Part shown: positions 45,443 to 55,042 of the stretch, piece after piece
Numbering within the stretch: the first letter of the stretch is position 1
Layout: each line of letters opens with the position of its first letter
Notes under the pieces: generated by a model
Told to the model about the DNA's origin: nothing
The model's input: the letters and a program-made list of their open reading frames with translations, nothing else
Database searches by the model: none
Assembly: GCA_027066365.1 (NCBI GenBank)
Contig: JAMONV010000054.1
Location: 17,493 to 81,492 of the forward strand
Reading direction: 5' to 3'
Length of the DNA stretch: 64,000 bases
DNA from: Flavobacteriales bacterium
GTDB lineage: Bacteria > Bacteroidota > Bacteroidia > Flavobacteriales > Flavobacteriaceae
Made by a program: the position numbers and the translations under genes

Positions 45443-46090
45443 TCAACCTTTTTTTCGCTTCATCAAAAAATACCAAATAACCCAAAGCGAAACATAAATA
45501 AAAACGATACCACCCAATGCCGGATAAGGATTTTCACGCGAACTGACAGCGCCCAACCAAACCAAAACCACCGCATAAGGAACCGTTCCCAAAAGATAAT
45601 AAACGACAAACCGCCCGAAAGGCATCCGGTTCATGCCGGCCATGCAACAGGTCGCTTCCGGCAACATGGGCAATGCACGCGCAATCAACAAAGCACCCGT
45701 ACCGAAACGTTCAAACAACTCATACACTTCCCGAACATGCATGTCATCCTTCAAAACCAAACGCATGATTTTTTTTCCCGCAAAATGACAAATCACAAAA
45801 GCCGTTAAACCCGACAAAAACATACCCGCCACCGATGCTATCAATCCCCAATAAAAACCCAATAAATAGCCCGCCGAAGTCACCAAAAAAACCGTCGGAA
45901 CCGAAAAGAAAACATCCACCGCCAACAAACCCCCGATCACCAATCCGATTATCCATGACGACCGGCGGGAAACCACTTCGATATAATACTTGATATCGGC
46001 AACGGAAAGTAAACCGGTTAGATTCATCAACGCAAAAATCAACAGAAAAAAAACTATAATCCAAGCATATAATTTCAAAAAAGATTTCAC
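45443..46090 (-). CDS. TVP38/TMEM64 (VTT, DedA-like) membrane protein
   Basis: A 215-residue protein with about six hydrophobic helices. The VTT domain shows FFSVPTVFLVTSAGYLLGFYWG and, after a loop with FERFGTGALLIARALPMLPEA, a GMNRMPFGRFVVYYLLGTVPYA block; these re-entrant and conserved Arg/Pro positions mark the family. DedA-type proteins affect membrane lipid or envelope homeostasis. Its start overlaps pssA's end by 4 bases, so lipid function is plausible. Confidence 0.9.
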   Translation of the reverse strand: MKSFLKLYAWIIVFFLLIFALMNLTGLLSVADIKYYIEVVSRRSSWIIGLVIGGLLAVDVFFSVPTVFLVTSAGYLLGFYWGLIASVAGMFLSGLTAFVICHFAGKKIMRLVLKDDMHVREVYELFERFGTGALLIARALPMLPEATCCMAGMNRMPFGRFVVYYLLGTVPYAVVLVWLGAVSSRENPYPALGGIVFIYVSLWVIWYFLMKRKKG

Positions 46091-46782
46091 GCGATTTCCT
46101 TTTGATTTTCAAAAATAAGCGAAAGCACAATATACAAACCGACCGAAACGGGCACAAAAGCCAATCCGCCCAATAAAATCATTAGCATCGAAACAATAAC
46201 AATCGCATATCGCAATACATTTTCATGCCAACCGAAATGCTTGAATTTGAGCGCAATCAAACGTATGGGAGCATTCATAATCCAAACGGAAAAAACAATC
46301 ATCGCGGCAAGAAAATAAATATTGCCGTAAATCCGTGACCAAAACCCTTCGCCTCGCAATGCCGTCAAAATAATACCGAACCACATCAAGGCATTAGCGG
46401 GCGTGGGCAATCCGATAAAACCCGTCGTTTGCCGATCATCAATATTAAATCCAGCCAAACGCCAAGCCGCTCCCAAAGAAATTAGAAAAGCCCCGTAAAC
46501 ATAAGGCTCAACCAAGCCATGATCGCGCCCGTATAAAAAAACCAAAATCCCGGGAACCACACCGCTCGTAACCATATCCGCCAACGAATCCAATTGCAAA
46601 CCTATCTCCGACGACGTCCCCGTAATACGCGCCACAAATCCATCGATATAATCAAAAAATATGCCGGCCAAAAATGCATAAAAAGCCCAATCCCATTTCC
46701 CGTCGAACAACCACACCAACGACAATAAACCGAATAAAAGATTTAAAAGTGTCAGAAAATTGGCTAAATTGCGCTTCAACAT
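46087..46782 (-). CDS. pssA: CDP-diacylglycerol-serine O-phosphatidyltransferase
   Basis: A 231-residue CDP-alcohol phosphatidyltransferase begun at MLKRNLANFLTLLN (46782); longer frames to 46836 overlap the divergent gene. The motif DYIDGFVARITGTSSEIGLQLDSLADM holds the conserved DGxxAR...G...D...D pattern. About seven helices are present. It makes phosphatidylserine, the precursor of phosphatidylethanolamine. It overlaps the DedA-like gene downstream. Confidence 0.93.
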   Translation of the reverse strand: MLKRNLANFLTLLNLLFGLLSLVWLFDGKWDWAFYAFLAGIFFDYIDGFVARITGTSSEIGLQLDSLADMVTSGVVPGILVFLYGRDHGLVEPYVYGAFLISLGAAWRLAGFNIDDRQTTGFIGLPTPANALMWFGIILTALRGEGFWSRIYGNIYFLAAMIVFSVWIMNAPIRLIALKFKHFGWHENVLRYAIVIVSMLMILLGGLAFVPVSVGLYIVLSLIFENQKEIA

Positions 46783-46834
46783 AAACTTTTGCATGAAGTT
46801 TGCAACGGCAAAGGTAGGGAAAAATTTCCTGCGC

Positions 46835-47599
46835 ATGAAAAATATCGCTTTCGCATACCTTATATATGTATTTCTAATCTCTCCCTTCGTATCGGCTCAA
46901 CAAACCGGCACGATCGAAAACCCGAAACTCCGTTCCGACTCCTTGAATAACGAAACGGATTCCGTATTATACTACGAACTCGGAACCGTTACCATTCTGC
47001 CCCGACTCTATTTTAGCCGCGCCGCCGACTGGTATCGCTACAATGTCTTGCGCCGAAAAGTCATCAAAGTATACCCCTTTGCCAAATTAGCCGGCGACAA
47101 CCTCGATAAAATCGACAAAAGACTGCAAAACATGCCCCCGGCAAAGCGTCGACGCTATAAAAAAGGCATCGAAAATTATATTAGAAAAGTTATTGAACCG
47201 CAATTGAAAGAACTCACCGTCACCGAAGGACGCATCCTCGTGAGATTAATCTACCGGCAAACCGGCATGAGCGTTTATCAATTTCTCAAAAAATACAAAA
47301 GCGGCCTATCCGCCTTTTGGTGGCAACGTATTGCCAAACTTTACAAAATCGACCTCAAAGAAGAATACCACCCCGAATCGGACAAAATCGACTTCTGGAT
47401 GGAAGACATACTGCAACGTGCTTTCAACGAAGGAATACTGGAAGAAAGTCCGCCCAAAATTTCAATCGACTACTTTACACTCTACAACAAATGGATGGAA
47501 AAAGCCCCTACGCCACCCATGCGCGGTTTGAAAAGAAATCGTAACTTGCAACCGCACTTTCAAAGAAAACCCAAACAAAAACAAAATCATGAATATTGA
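46835..47599 (+). CDS. DUF4294 protein, exported
   Basis: A 254-residue protein begun at MKNIAFAYLIYVFLIS (46835), giving a signal peptide that ends VSAQ near residue 22. The upstream frame to 46760 runs into pssA. The core shows GTVTILPRLYFSRAADWYRYNVLRRKVIKVYPFAKLAGD and a Lys/Arg-rich helix. DUF4294 is a Bacteroidota family of unknown function. The next gene overlaps its end by 11 bases. Confidence 0.85.
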   Translation: MKNIAFAYLIYVFLISPFVSAQQTGTIENPKLRSDSLNNETDSVLYYELGTVTILPRLYFSRAADWYRYNVLRRKVIKVYPFAKLAGDNLDKIDKRLQNMPPAKRRRYKKGIENYIRKVIEPQLKELTVTEGRILVRLIYRQTGMSVYQFLKKYKSGLSAFWWQRIAKLYKIDLKEEYHPESDKIDFWMEDILQRAFNEGILEESPPKISIDYFTLYNKWMEKAPTPPMRGLKRNRNLQPHFQRKPKQKQNHEY

Positions 47600-48401
47600 C
47601 CGGCCTATTTGCGTTTTTGATCTGGAAACCACCGGAATAAACGTTACCAAAGACCGAATTGTTGAAATATCCATTCTGCGTATCGAACCCGACGGTACGG
47701 AAAACCCGCCCAAAACATGGCGTATTAATCCCGGAATTCCCATTCCCAAACAAGCATCCCAAGTGCACGGAATCTATGACGAAGACGTGGCGGACAAACC
47801 TCCTTTTAAAGCCATCGCACGGGAAATATACGAAATGATTAAAGACGCCTATCTGGTCGGTTTCAATTCAAACCGCTTCGACTTACCCCTGCTTGCCGAA
47901 GAATTAATTCGTGCCGGCATAAATATCGACCTGAAAACCAACCGAAGTATCGATGTGCAAGTTATATATCACAAAAAAGAACCGCGCAACCTGTCGGCCG
48001 CTTATCGTTTTTATACCGGAAAAAACCTAGAAAACGCACATTCCGCAGAAGCGGACGTTTTGGCCACATGGGAAATCCTCAAAGCTCAATTGGAAAAATA
48101 CGAAGATATTCCCAAAGATTTTAAAAACCTCTCGGCCTATTCGTCCCACCGAAATACCGCCGATTTTCATGGACGCATCATATATGACGAAGAAGGAAAC
48201 GAAGTAATTAATTTCGGAAAATACAAGGGACAAAAGCTGGAAGAAGTCCTGCAAAAAGACCCCGGATATTACGGCTGGGTCCTCAACGGCGATTTCGCCG
48301 AATTCACCAAACAAATTTTCAAAAATGTCCACGAACGTATCAAACTCAAAAAAGAACAAGCCAAGCTTAATGCATTGAAAAACAAATTCAACACCCCTTG
48401 A
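47589..48401 (+). CDS. DEDDh 3'-5' exonuclease with ExoX-like C-terminal domain
   Basis: A 270-residue DnaQ-like exonuclease. Metal residues are Asp11 and Glu13 (FDLETTG), an Asp in NRFDLP, and the final His and Asp in HSAEADVLAT. A C-terminal domain with VINFGKYKGQKLEEVLQKDPGYYGW matches the ExoX-like C-terminal family. It may act in repair or as a proofreading subunit, but no partner is shown here. Confidence 0.88.
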   Translation: MNIDRPICVFDLETTGINVTKDRIVEISILRIEPDGTENPPKTWRINPGIPIPKQASQVHGIYDEDVADKPPFKAIAREIYEMIKDAYLVGFNSNRFDLPLLAEELIRAGINIDLKTNRSIDVQVIYHKKEPRNLSAAYRFYTGKNLENAHSAEADVLATWEILKAQLEKYEDIPKDFKNLSAYSSHRNTADFHGRIIYDEEGNEVINFGKYKGQKLEEVLQKDPGYYGWVLNGDFAEFTKQIFKNVHERIKLKKEQAKLNALKNKFNTP

Positions 48402-48453
48402 ACGGTCGATTTACTTTAACCACCTCTTTGCATTCCAATTCAAATATTTATTC

Positions 48454-48461
48454 TAAATTTG
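48454..48461 (+). promoter_or_regulatory. Bacteroidota -7 promoter element for tig
   Basis: TAAATTTG matches TAnnTTTG exactly and lies 29 bases before the ATG of trigger factor. A TTTG at 48427-48430 is a possible -33 element, though the spacing is a few bases longer than usual. Confidence 0.6.
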
Positions 48462-48490
48462 CACGGCAAAAAATCAAGCGTATTCTAACT

Positions 48491-49828
48491 ATGAAAATTC
48501 AACATATCAAAAACAACGACTTCACAGGAAGAGTGAATGTGATTCTTGACAAGGAAGAATTGAACGGCAAAACCGAAGTAAAACTCAAAAGTTTAAGAAA
48601 AAAAATCCGCATGCCCGGCTTCCGGCCCGGTAAAGTTCCCATGAGCCTGATCAAAAAACAATACGGTGAAGCCGCCCGGGCCGAAGCATTGGAAAAATTA
48701 TTGACCGAAGCCCTGTCAGATTTCAAAAAAGAACAAAAACTCGAATTAATCGGGCAATTCCTACCGGTCAAAAATGACGAAAATGAAAAAAATAACGACC
48801 AAATCATTTATTCCTTCGATTATGCCGAAATCCCCCCCTTTGAAATAGACTGGGAAAAAATTAAGCAAAACAAAATTTATAAAATCGAAATCTCCGATGA
48901 AGATTTGGAAAAAGAAATCGAATATTTACAACAAAAACATGCCAAAATCGAAGACTCGGACAAATTTGAAGAAGGAACCGTTTTTATCGGTTATGTGAAA
49001 GCAAAAGATAATAAAGAAATTTTTACATTAATACACTTAAAATACGAAGATACCTACAAAAAAACAGCCGCCACACTCGACAAACTCGACAAGGATGAAA
49101 TGGAGCTGACATTGGCCGAAGCCAAAAAGAAAAAAATAATCAATAAAAACATAACGGATGAATTAAAACAAAAAGGCGCTACGGACGAAACCGTCTTGAT
49201 ATTGAAAAAATTGGGAATAAAAAAATTTATCCCCGCCGAAATAAATGAAGAATTTTTCAATTTAATTTTTCCCGGTAAAAAATTGAAATCCGAAGAAGAA
49301 TTCAGAAAAGCCCTTCGCGAAGATATGGAAAAACAATGGAATCACAACATGAAAATGAACATCCAAAATACCATATTATCTCGCATAGACGAATACGTAA
49401 AAATGGACATTCCGCTGGATTTTCTCAAACGTTGGATCAAAGAAACCGAAGAAATAACCGATGAAGAAAAACTGAATGATTTGCTTAATGAATACATCAA
49501 ATACTACAAATACACCAGCTGGATTAACCGCTTTATTAAAGAAGAAAACCCCACCTTCAGCCGGGAAGAGTTAATCTCCAAAGCAACGAGCGACCTATAT
49601 CACCACATGTTGTCCAATCCTCAACAATTTCCCAATTTACCCGCTTTTGAAGAAATTCAATCCTTAGCCGAATATTATTTACAAGACGAAAAATACAAAA
49701 CCCGTATGGAACAACAATTGATTGACGACCGTTTTATTGATTACGTCTATAGCCAATTGACCGAAAAAACCGAACCCGAAACGATCACTGTCGAAGAATA
49801 CAGGAAAAAGTCACAATCCGGTCAATAA
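48491..49828 (+). CDS. tig: Trigger factor
   Basis: A 445-residue ribosome-bound chaperone begun at the ATG at 48491; the frame from 48398 overlaps the upstream gene. The ribosome-binding N-terminal loop is GFRPGKVPMSL near residues 42-52. The middle domain, where a PPIase would be, is divergent, as is common in Bacteroidota, and a C-terminal helical cradle follows to residue 445. It helps new chains fold. It precedes clpP and clpX, an order shared with many bacteria. Confidence 0.93.
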   Translation: MKIQHIKNNDFTGRVNVILDKEELNGKTEVKLKSLRKKIRMPGFRPGKVPMSLIKKQYGEAARAEALEKLLTEALSDFKKEQKLELIGQFLPVKNDENEKNNDQIIYSFDYAEIPPFEIDWEKIKQNKIYKIEISDEDLEKEIEYLQQKHAKIEDSDKFEEGTVFIGYVKAKDNKEIFTLIHLKYEDTYKKTAATLDKLDKDEMELTLAEAKKKKIINKNITDELKQKGATDETVLILKKLGIKKFIPAEINEEFFNLIFPGKKLKSEEEFRKALREDMEKQWNHNMKMNIQNTILSRIDEYVKMDIPLDFLKRWIKETEEITDEEKLNDLLNEYIKYYKYTSWINRFIKEENPTFSREELISKATSDLYHHMLSNPQQFPNLPAFEEIQSLAEYYLQDEKYKTRMEQQLIDDRFIDYVYSQLTEKTEPETITVEEYRKKSQSGQ

Positions 49829-49911
49829 ATCACGAAAAAATATAAATTAGGACAAAAATCACAATAATTCAAAAAAAAATCGTTATATTTACCAAAAAAC
49901 CACTTTATCAA

Positions 49912-50577
49912 ATGAAGCGATTAGGAGATGAATTTAGGAAATATGCACTCAAAGAACACGGAATAAGCGGATTTCAATTGCATCAGCTCGAAAGCAGCAT
50001 GACACCGTACATTATTGAAGAACGGCAACTCAATGTGGCACAGATGGATGTTTTCTCAAGATTGATGATGGACCGCATTATTTTTTTGGGAACCGGCATA
50101 AACGATCAAGTAGCCAACATCGTGGTGGCACAACTTTTGTTTCTTGAGAGCACCGATCCCGATAAAGATATTTTGCTTTATATCAATTCGCCCGGCGGTG
50201 TGGTTTATTCGGGATTAGGCATATACGACACCATGCAATACGTCAAACCCGATGTCAATACCATTTGCACCGGTGTAGCCGCTTCCATGGCGGCCATTTT
50301 ACTTGCAGCAGGCGCTCCCGGAAAACGTTCGGCACTACCTCATGCCCGCGTTATGATTCACCAGCCTCTTGGAGGCGTGCAAGGTCAAGCATCGGATATC
50401 GAAATCACCGCCAAAGAAATTCTTCGCCTCAAAGAAGAACTCTACCGGATTTTGGCCAAACATACCGGTCAACCCTATGAAAAAATAGAATCGGATGCCG
50501 ACCGCGACTATTGGATGCGAGCCGACGAAGCCAAAGTATACGGAATGATCGATGAAGTTTTGGACACCAAACGCTAA
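49912..50577 (+). CDS. clpP: ATP-dependent Clp protease proteolytic subunit
   Basis: A 221-residue serine protease. The nucleophile is Ser125 ([10 protein letters not shown]), the base is His150 (VMIHQPLGG) and the Asp is in SDADRDYW. It forms a double heptameric barrel fed by ClpX. It lies 8 bases upstream of clpX. Confidence 0.97.
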   Translation: MKRLGDEFRKYALKEHGISGFQLHQLESSMTPYIIEERQLNVAQMDVFSRLMMDRIIFLGTGINDQVANIVVAQLLFLESTDPDKDILLYINSPGGVVYSGLGIYDTMQYVKPDVNTICTGVAASMAAILLAAGAPGKRSALPHARVMIHQPLGGVQGQASDIEITAKEILRLKEELYRILAKHTGQPYEKIESDADRDYWMRADEAKVYGMIDEVLDTKR

Positions 50578-50585
50578 TTCAAAAA

Positions 50586-51824
50586 ATGGAAAAAAAATTC
50601 TATAGCATCACCTGTGACTTTTGCGGCAGAACCGAAGAAGAAGTCGATCAATTGATTGCCGGAACCAACGCGCATATATGCAATTACTGCATAGATGAAG
50701 CCTGGCAATTACTCCATAAAGCTGGAAATACAACCGCCCCTGAACTTCATAATGAAGGGGAAAACAAATTATCACCCAGGAAAATTTACGATTTTCTCAA
50801 CCGGTACGTCATCGGACAAGAAGACGCCAAAAAAACCATAGCCGTAGCCGTTTATAATCACTATAAGCGTATCGGTTTTAACGCTACGGAATTGAACGAT
50901 GTGGAAATCGAAAAGAGCAACATTTTAATGATCGGCCCCACCGGCACGGGAAAAACATTGATAGCCAGAAGCATCGCCAAACTTTTGAACGTTCCCTTCG
51001 CCATTGCCGATGCCACAGTGATTACTCAGGCCGGTTACGTGGGCGAAGACGTGGAAACCATCCTCACAAGGCTATTGCAAGCCGCCGATTATGATATCGC
51101 CGCGGCAGAACGCGGAATCATTTTCATCGATGAAATCGATAAAATAGCACGCAAAGGCGATAATCCAAGCATCACGCGTGACGTGTCCGGCGAAGGTGTT
51201 CAACAAGCCTTGCTCAAATTGCTCGAAGGAAGCATCGTGAATGTGCCTCCACAAGGAGGGAGAAAGCATCCCATGCAAGAATTTATAAAGATAAACACCA
51301 AAAACATTTTATTTATCGCCGGAGGTGCATTCGACGGATTGGAAAAAATCATAGCACGCCGGCTCAATAAACAAAGCGTCGGTTATCAAACTTCCCAAAT
51401 CCGGAAAATCAACGAACGGGAAATATTACAATTCGTAACCCCCGAAGATTTGCGCAAATTCGGCCTCATACCCGAAATCATCGGGCGGTTGCCGGTCATC
51501 ACCACCTTGGAAGAATTGGATAAAAACGCCTTGAAAAAAATACTCACCGAACCAAAAAACGCTTTGATCAAGCAATACCAAAAACTCTTTGAGTTGGACG
51601 GTGTTTCACTTCGTTTTACGCCCGGAGCCATGGATTACATTGTGGATCTGGCCGTAAAATACAAATTGGGTGCGCGCGGATTGCGTTCGCTTACCGAAGC
51701 ACTCTTAAAAAATGCCATGTTTAACCTACCCGACATGGATACCGACACCATTACGGTGGATAAAAAATATGCCGTTGAACAACTAAAACATGTAGATTTA
51801 CAAAAACTAAAATTATCAGCATGA
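50586..51824 (+). CDS. clpX: ATP-dependent Clp protease ATPase subunit ClpX
   Basis: A 412-residue AAA+ unfoldase. The N-terminal zinc domain has [10 protein letters not shown] and CNYC. Walker A is GPTGTGKT, Walker B is [11 protein letters not shown], and arginine finger and sensor segments are present. It delivers substrates to ClpP. Its stop overlaps the start of the SprT-like gene (ATGA). Confidence 0.97.
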   Translation: MEKKFYSITCDFCGRTEEEVDQLIAGTNAHICNYCIDEAWQLLHKAGNTTAPELHNEGENKLSPRKIYDFLNRYVIGQEDAKKTIAVAVYNHYKRIGFNATELNDVEIEKSNILMIGPTGTGKTLIARSIAKLLNVPFAIADATVITQAGYVGEDVETILTRLLQAADYDIAAAERGIIFIDEIDKIARKGDNPSITRDVSGEGVQQALLKLLEGSIVNVPPQGGRKHPMQEFIKINTKNILFIAGGAFDGLEKIIARRLNKQSVGYQTSQIRKINEREILQFVTPEDLRKFGLIPEIIGRLPVITTLEELDKNALKKILTEPKNALIKQYQKLFELDGVSLRFTPGAMDYIVDLAVKYKLGARGLRSLTEALLKNAMFNLPDMDTDTITVDKKYAVEQLKHVDLQKLKLSA

Positions 51825-52429
51825 TGAAAACAATGGAGAAAACTTATTTAAACCTGCTGCCTCAAAAAACAGTGGATTATGTACAGAAATTATTAGGCAG
51901 CCATGACGACCTGCAAGTAGTCGTTTCCAAAGCCAGACTGACCAAGTGGGGAGATTTCACCAAAGAAGGCGATCATTATGTCATTAGCGTAAATGAAAAC
52001 CTGAATCCTTACCAATTTCTTATCACCTTACTTCATGAATACGCCCACTATTTGGTATATAAGAAATATGGACCCGGCACCAAACCCCACGGGCAGGAAT
52101 GGAAGCAAACCTTCTCAAAAATCCTTTACGATTTGATGGACAGTAATTTATTGCCCGAAACATTGGTCGAAGCATTGAAAAACTACGCCAAAAATCCCCG
52201 TGCGGCAATCACCACCGATTTAAAATTAAAAGCGGTGCTCAATGAACTTTCCTATTCCGAATCGGGGAACCCATTAACCATAGCACATCTGAATGACGGT
52301 GATAAATTCCTTTTCCACGGAAGGATTTTCGAACGTCGGGAAAAACGCAGAAAACTCTATCGTTGCTTGGACATCAAACGCAACAAATATTATCTTTTCC
52401 AACCCGATGTAGTGGTCAAAAAAATCTAA
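51821..52429 (+). CDS. SprT-like zinc metalloprotease
   Basis: A 202-residue protein. The metalloprotease motif HEYAH is at residues 72-76 with a third His at 90 in [10 protein letters not shown], a SprT-like arrangement. The C-terminal region contains basic residues that could bind nucleic acid. SprT proteins act on DNA-protein crosslinks in other organisms, but the role here is not shown. It overlaps clpX by 4 bases and ends 1 base before manC. Confidence 0.88.
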   Translation: MMKTMEKTYLNLLPQKTVDYVQKLLGSHDDLQVVVSKARLTKWGDFTKEGDHYVISVNENLNPYQFLITLLHEYAHYLVYKKYGPGTKPHGQEWKQTFSKILYDLMDSNLLPETLVEALKNYAKNPRAAITTDLKLKAVLNELSYSESGNPLTIAHLNDGDKFLFHGRIFERREKRRKLYRCLDIKRNKYYLFQPDVVVKKI

Positions 52430-52430
52430 A

Positions 52431-53489
52431 ATGTCCGAACGGCATTTATTCGGTGTGATTATGGCCGGAGGCGTTGGAAGTCGCTTCTGGCCAGCAAGCA
52501 CCGAAGAAAAACCCAAGCAATTCCTCGACCTGACCGGTTCGGGCAAATCTTTATTACGTCAAACCTTTGAACGTTTAAATCGCTTTATTCCGACGGAAAA
52601 CATCCTTGTGGTATCCAATAAGCGATACAAATCACTGATTTTGCAGGAGCTGCCGGAATTAAACGAAAATTCCATTTTATCGGAACCCGTCATGCGCAAT
52701 ACGGCACCGGCAGTCCTCTATGCCGCCAACCGGATACGTATACAAAACCCGAATGCGTTGATGTTGGTAACTCCTTCGGATCATTACATCAATGATAATC
52801 AAACCTTTGAAAAAAATATCCGGCAAGCGGTAGATTTTGCCAGCCGTCAAAATGCACTGATGACGCTGGGAATTAAACCGGTTTCACCCCACACCGGCTA
52901 CGGTTATATCGAATTTAACCCACAAGCAAGCATCACCGTAAAGAAAGTGCAACGCTTTACGGAAAAACCGGATTTGGAAACAGCCGAACGTTTCCTGGAA
53001 CAAGGAAATTTCCTGTGGAATACCGGCATATTTATTTGGACCGTTAAATCCATCGAGGTAGCATTTCAAAAATATCTTCCGGATATGTTTGAGCGCATGA
53101 AAAGTAATACTTATGGAACGGAAAAAGAAGAAAGGTTTATCGGAGAAATTTTTCCGAAACTGGAAAACATTTCGGTGGATTACGGCATTATGGAAAAAGC
53201 GGATAATGTGTATGTATTACCGGCCGAATTCGAATGGAACGACTTGGGATCATGGGACGCACTTTACCGTCAATTGCAAAAGCATGAAGGAGAAAACATT
53301 AGCATTGCGGGAAAAATCCACGCCCGCAACAGCAAAGGAAATTTAATAGATGTTCCGGGAAAAAAAGTTATCATTTCGGGTTTGGAAAATTATTCGATTA
53401 TCGAACATAACGACATTTTGATGATTATCCCCTTGGATGAATCCCAACAAGTCAAACATTGGCGCGAAAAAATCAAAAGAAAGAAGTAA
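52431..53489 (+). CDS. manC: Mannose-1-phosphate guanylyltransferase
   Basis: A 352-residue nucleotidyltransferase. The GTP-binding motif is GVIMAGGVGSRFWPAS near the N terminus, followed by KPKQFLDL; the C-terminal half has FVEKPD-like FTEKPD and WNTGIF. It lacks the C-terminal PMI domain of the bifunctional form. It makes GDP-mannose for surface polysaccharides. It is one base after the SprT-like gene and 45 bases before tRNA-Ser. Confidence 0.94.
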   Translation: MSERHLFGVIMAGGVGSRFWPASTEEKPKQFLDLTGSGKSLLRQTFERLNRFIPTENILVVSNKRYKSLILQELPELNENSILSEPVMRNTAPAVLYAANRIRIQNPNALMLVTPSDHYINDNQTFEKNIRQAVDFASRQNALMTLGIKPVSPHTGYGYIEFNPQASITVKKVQRFTEKPDLETAERFLEQGNFLWNTGIFIWTVKSIEVAFQKYLPDMFERMKSNTYGTEKEERFIGEIFPKLENISVDYGIMEKADNVYVLPAEFEWNDLGSWDALYRQLQKHEGENISIAGKIHARNSKGNLIDVPGKKVIISGLENYSIIEHNDILMIIPLDESQQVKHWREKIKRKK

Positions 53490-53507
53490 AATCACCGGAT
53501 TTTTTTC

Positions 53508-53515
53508 TAAATTTG
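53508..53515 (+). promoter_or_regulatory. Candidate -7 promoter element for tRNA-Ser
   Basis: TAAATTTG matches the TAnnTTTG consensus and lies 20 bases upstream of the tRNA start. The -33 region is not obvious. Confidence 0.5.
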
Positions 53516-53534
53516 CATGCCTCTTTAAAAAAAC

Positions 53535-53621
53535 GGTGGGATGCCGGAGCGGTCGAACGGGGCGGTCTCGAAAACCGTTGTTCCTTCACGGGAACCGGGG
53601 GTTCGAATCCCCCTCCCACCG
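53535..53621 (+). tRNA. tRNA-Ser (anticodon CGA)
   Basis: An 87-base tRNA with a 7-bp acceptor (GGTGGGA paired with TCCCACC), a long variable arm as in serine tRNAs, and the anticodon loop CTCGAAA, giving anticodon CGA that reads UCG. The T arm with GGTTCGAAT is intact. CCA is not encoded. It is the only RNA gene I find in the window. Confidence 0.96.
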
Positions 53622-53734
53622 CTTTTATAGAAAATTTCCTTTCCATTTACCAAAAACAATCCCGGTTTATTTTAAAATTCATCCGTTTTTATTTTAAAAA
53701 TGACATTCGTAATAATTTATCCCGGCAGGTTTGC

Positions 53735-53742
53735 TAAATTTG
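53735..53742 (+). promoter_or_regulatory. Bacteroidota -7 promoter element for sucC
   Basis: TAAATTTG fits the consensus and lies 24 bases upstream of the sucC ATG at 53767. Confidence 0.6.
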
Positions 53743-53766
53743 TCATCGAACCAAAAGATTCTCATT

Positions 53767-54963
53767 ATGAATTTACATGAATATCAAGGTAAAGAAATAT
53801 TAAGCCGTTCCGGCGTTCGTGTTCAACGCGGATATGTAGCCACCACACCCGAAGAAGCCGTTGAAGCGGCCAAAAAATTGGCCGATGAAACCGGCACCGG
53901 ATTTTGGGTCGTCAAGGCACAAGTGCACGCCGGCGGACGCGGTAAAGCAGGAGGCGTTAAATTGGCCAAAAATCTTGATGAAGTTTATGAAAAAGCCAAA
54001 CAAATTTTGGGAATGACTCTGGTCACGCCACAAACCGGCAAAAAAGGAAAAAAAGTGCATCAAGTACTCATTGCCGAAGATGTTTATTATCCCGGCGAAA
54101 GTAAACCCGAAGAATACTACATGAGCGTTATGCTTAATCGCGAAAAGGGCCAAAATATGATTATGTATTCACCAGAAGGCGGAATGAATATTGAAGAAGT
54201 AGCCGAAAAAAAACCCGAAAAAATCTTCCTCGAATATATCGATCCGGCACACGGATTACAAGATTTCCAAGCACGACGAATAGCCTTTAATCTCGGCTTA
54301 AGCGGACAAGCTTTCAAAGAAATGGTTAAATTCGTTAAAGCGCTCTACAAAGCCTATACACAAAACGATGCTTCCCTCTTTGAAATCAATCCGGTTCTGA
54401 AAACATCCGACAACAAAATTTTAGCCGTGGACAGCAAAGTGGTCATTGATAATAATGCCTTGTTCCGACATCCCGATATAGCCGCCATGCGTGATATTCG
54501 CGAAGAAAATCCCATCGAAGTGGAAGCCAAAGAAGCCGGATTAAACTATGTGGCTCTGGACGGAAACGTGGGTTGCATGGTCAACGGAGCCGGCTTAGCC
54601 ATGGCCACCATGGATTTGATCAAACAATCGGGAGGCGAACCGGCTAATTTCCTAGACGTAGGAGGAACAGCCGACGCCGAACGCGTTGAAAAAGGCTTTC
54701 GAATCATTTTAAAAGACCCCAAAGTGAAAGCCATTCTGGTCAACATTTTCGGCGGTATCGTCCGTGCCGACCGTGTAGCGCAAGGTATTGTGGACGCTTA
54801 TAACAATATGAAAGGCGAAATCCATGTTCCCATCATCGTTCGGCTACAAGGAACCAATGCCGACAAAGCTAAAGAACTCATCGAGAAAAGTGGTATTCCG
54901 GTGCACTTCGTCACCGAATTCAAAGAAGCCGCCGACAAAGTGAAAGCTTTGGTTTCGGCTTAA
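53767..54963 (+). CDS. sucC: Succinyl-CoA synthetase beta subunit
   Basis: A 398-residue ATP-grasp enzyme begun at the ATG at 53767 ([12 protein letters not shown]); a longer frame to 53731 adds 12 residues across the promoter and is rejected. The ATP-grasp domain shows [16 protein letters not shown] near residues 45-60 and the conserved NPGG-like [10 protein letters not shown] and NIFGGIVR segments follow. It pairs with SucD, which is not in this window. It ends at a strong bidirectional terminator. Confidence 0.97.
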   Translation: MNLHEYQGKEILSRSGVRVQRGYVATTPEEAVEAAKKLADETGTGFWVVKAQVHAGGRGKAGGVKLAKNLDEVYEKAKQILGMTLVTPQTGKKGKKVHQVLIAEDVYYPGESKPEEYYMSVMLNREKGQNMIMYSPEGGMNIEEVAEKKPEKIFLEYIDPAHGLQDFQARRIAFNLGLSGQAFKEMVKFVKALYKAYTQNDASLFEINPVLKTSDNKILAVDSKVVIDNNALFRHPDIAAMRDIREENPIEVEAKEAGLNYVALDGNVGCMVNGAGLAMATMDLIKQSGGEPANFLDVGGTADAERVEKGFRIILKDPKVKAILVNIFGGIVRADRVAQGIVDAYNNMKGEIHVPIIVRLQGTNADKAKELIEKSGIPVHFVTEFKEAADKVKALVSA

Positions 54964-54981
54964 AATACGTTTTATTTATCT

Positions 54982-55025
54982 AAAAAAACGGTTCCGCAAA
55001 ATAAGGGAACCGTTTTTTTTTTTTT
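54982..55025. terminator. Bidirectional terminator between sucC and TonB receptor
   Basis: AAAAAAACGGTTCC (54982-54995) pairs with GGAACCGTTTTTTT (55006-55019). The T run on one strand and the A run on the other allow it to stop both convergent transcripts. Confidence 0.92.
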
Positions 55026-55042
55026 GCGAAAGCTTAAAATCA

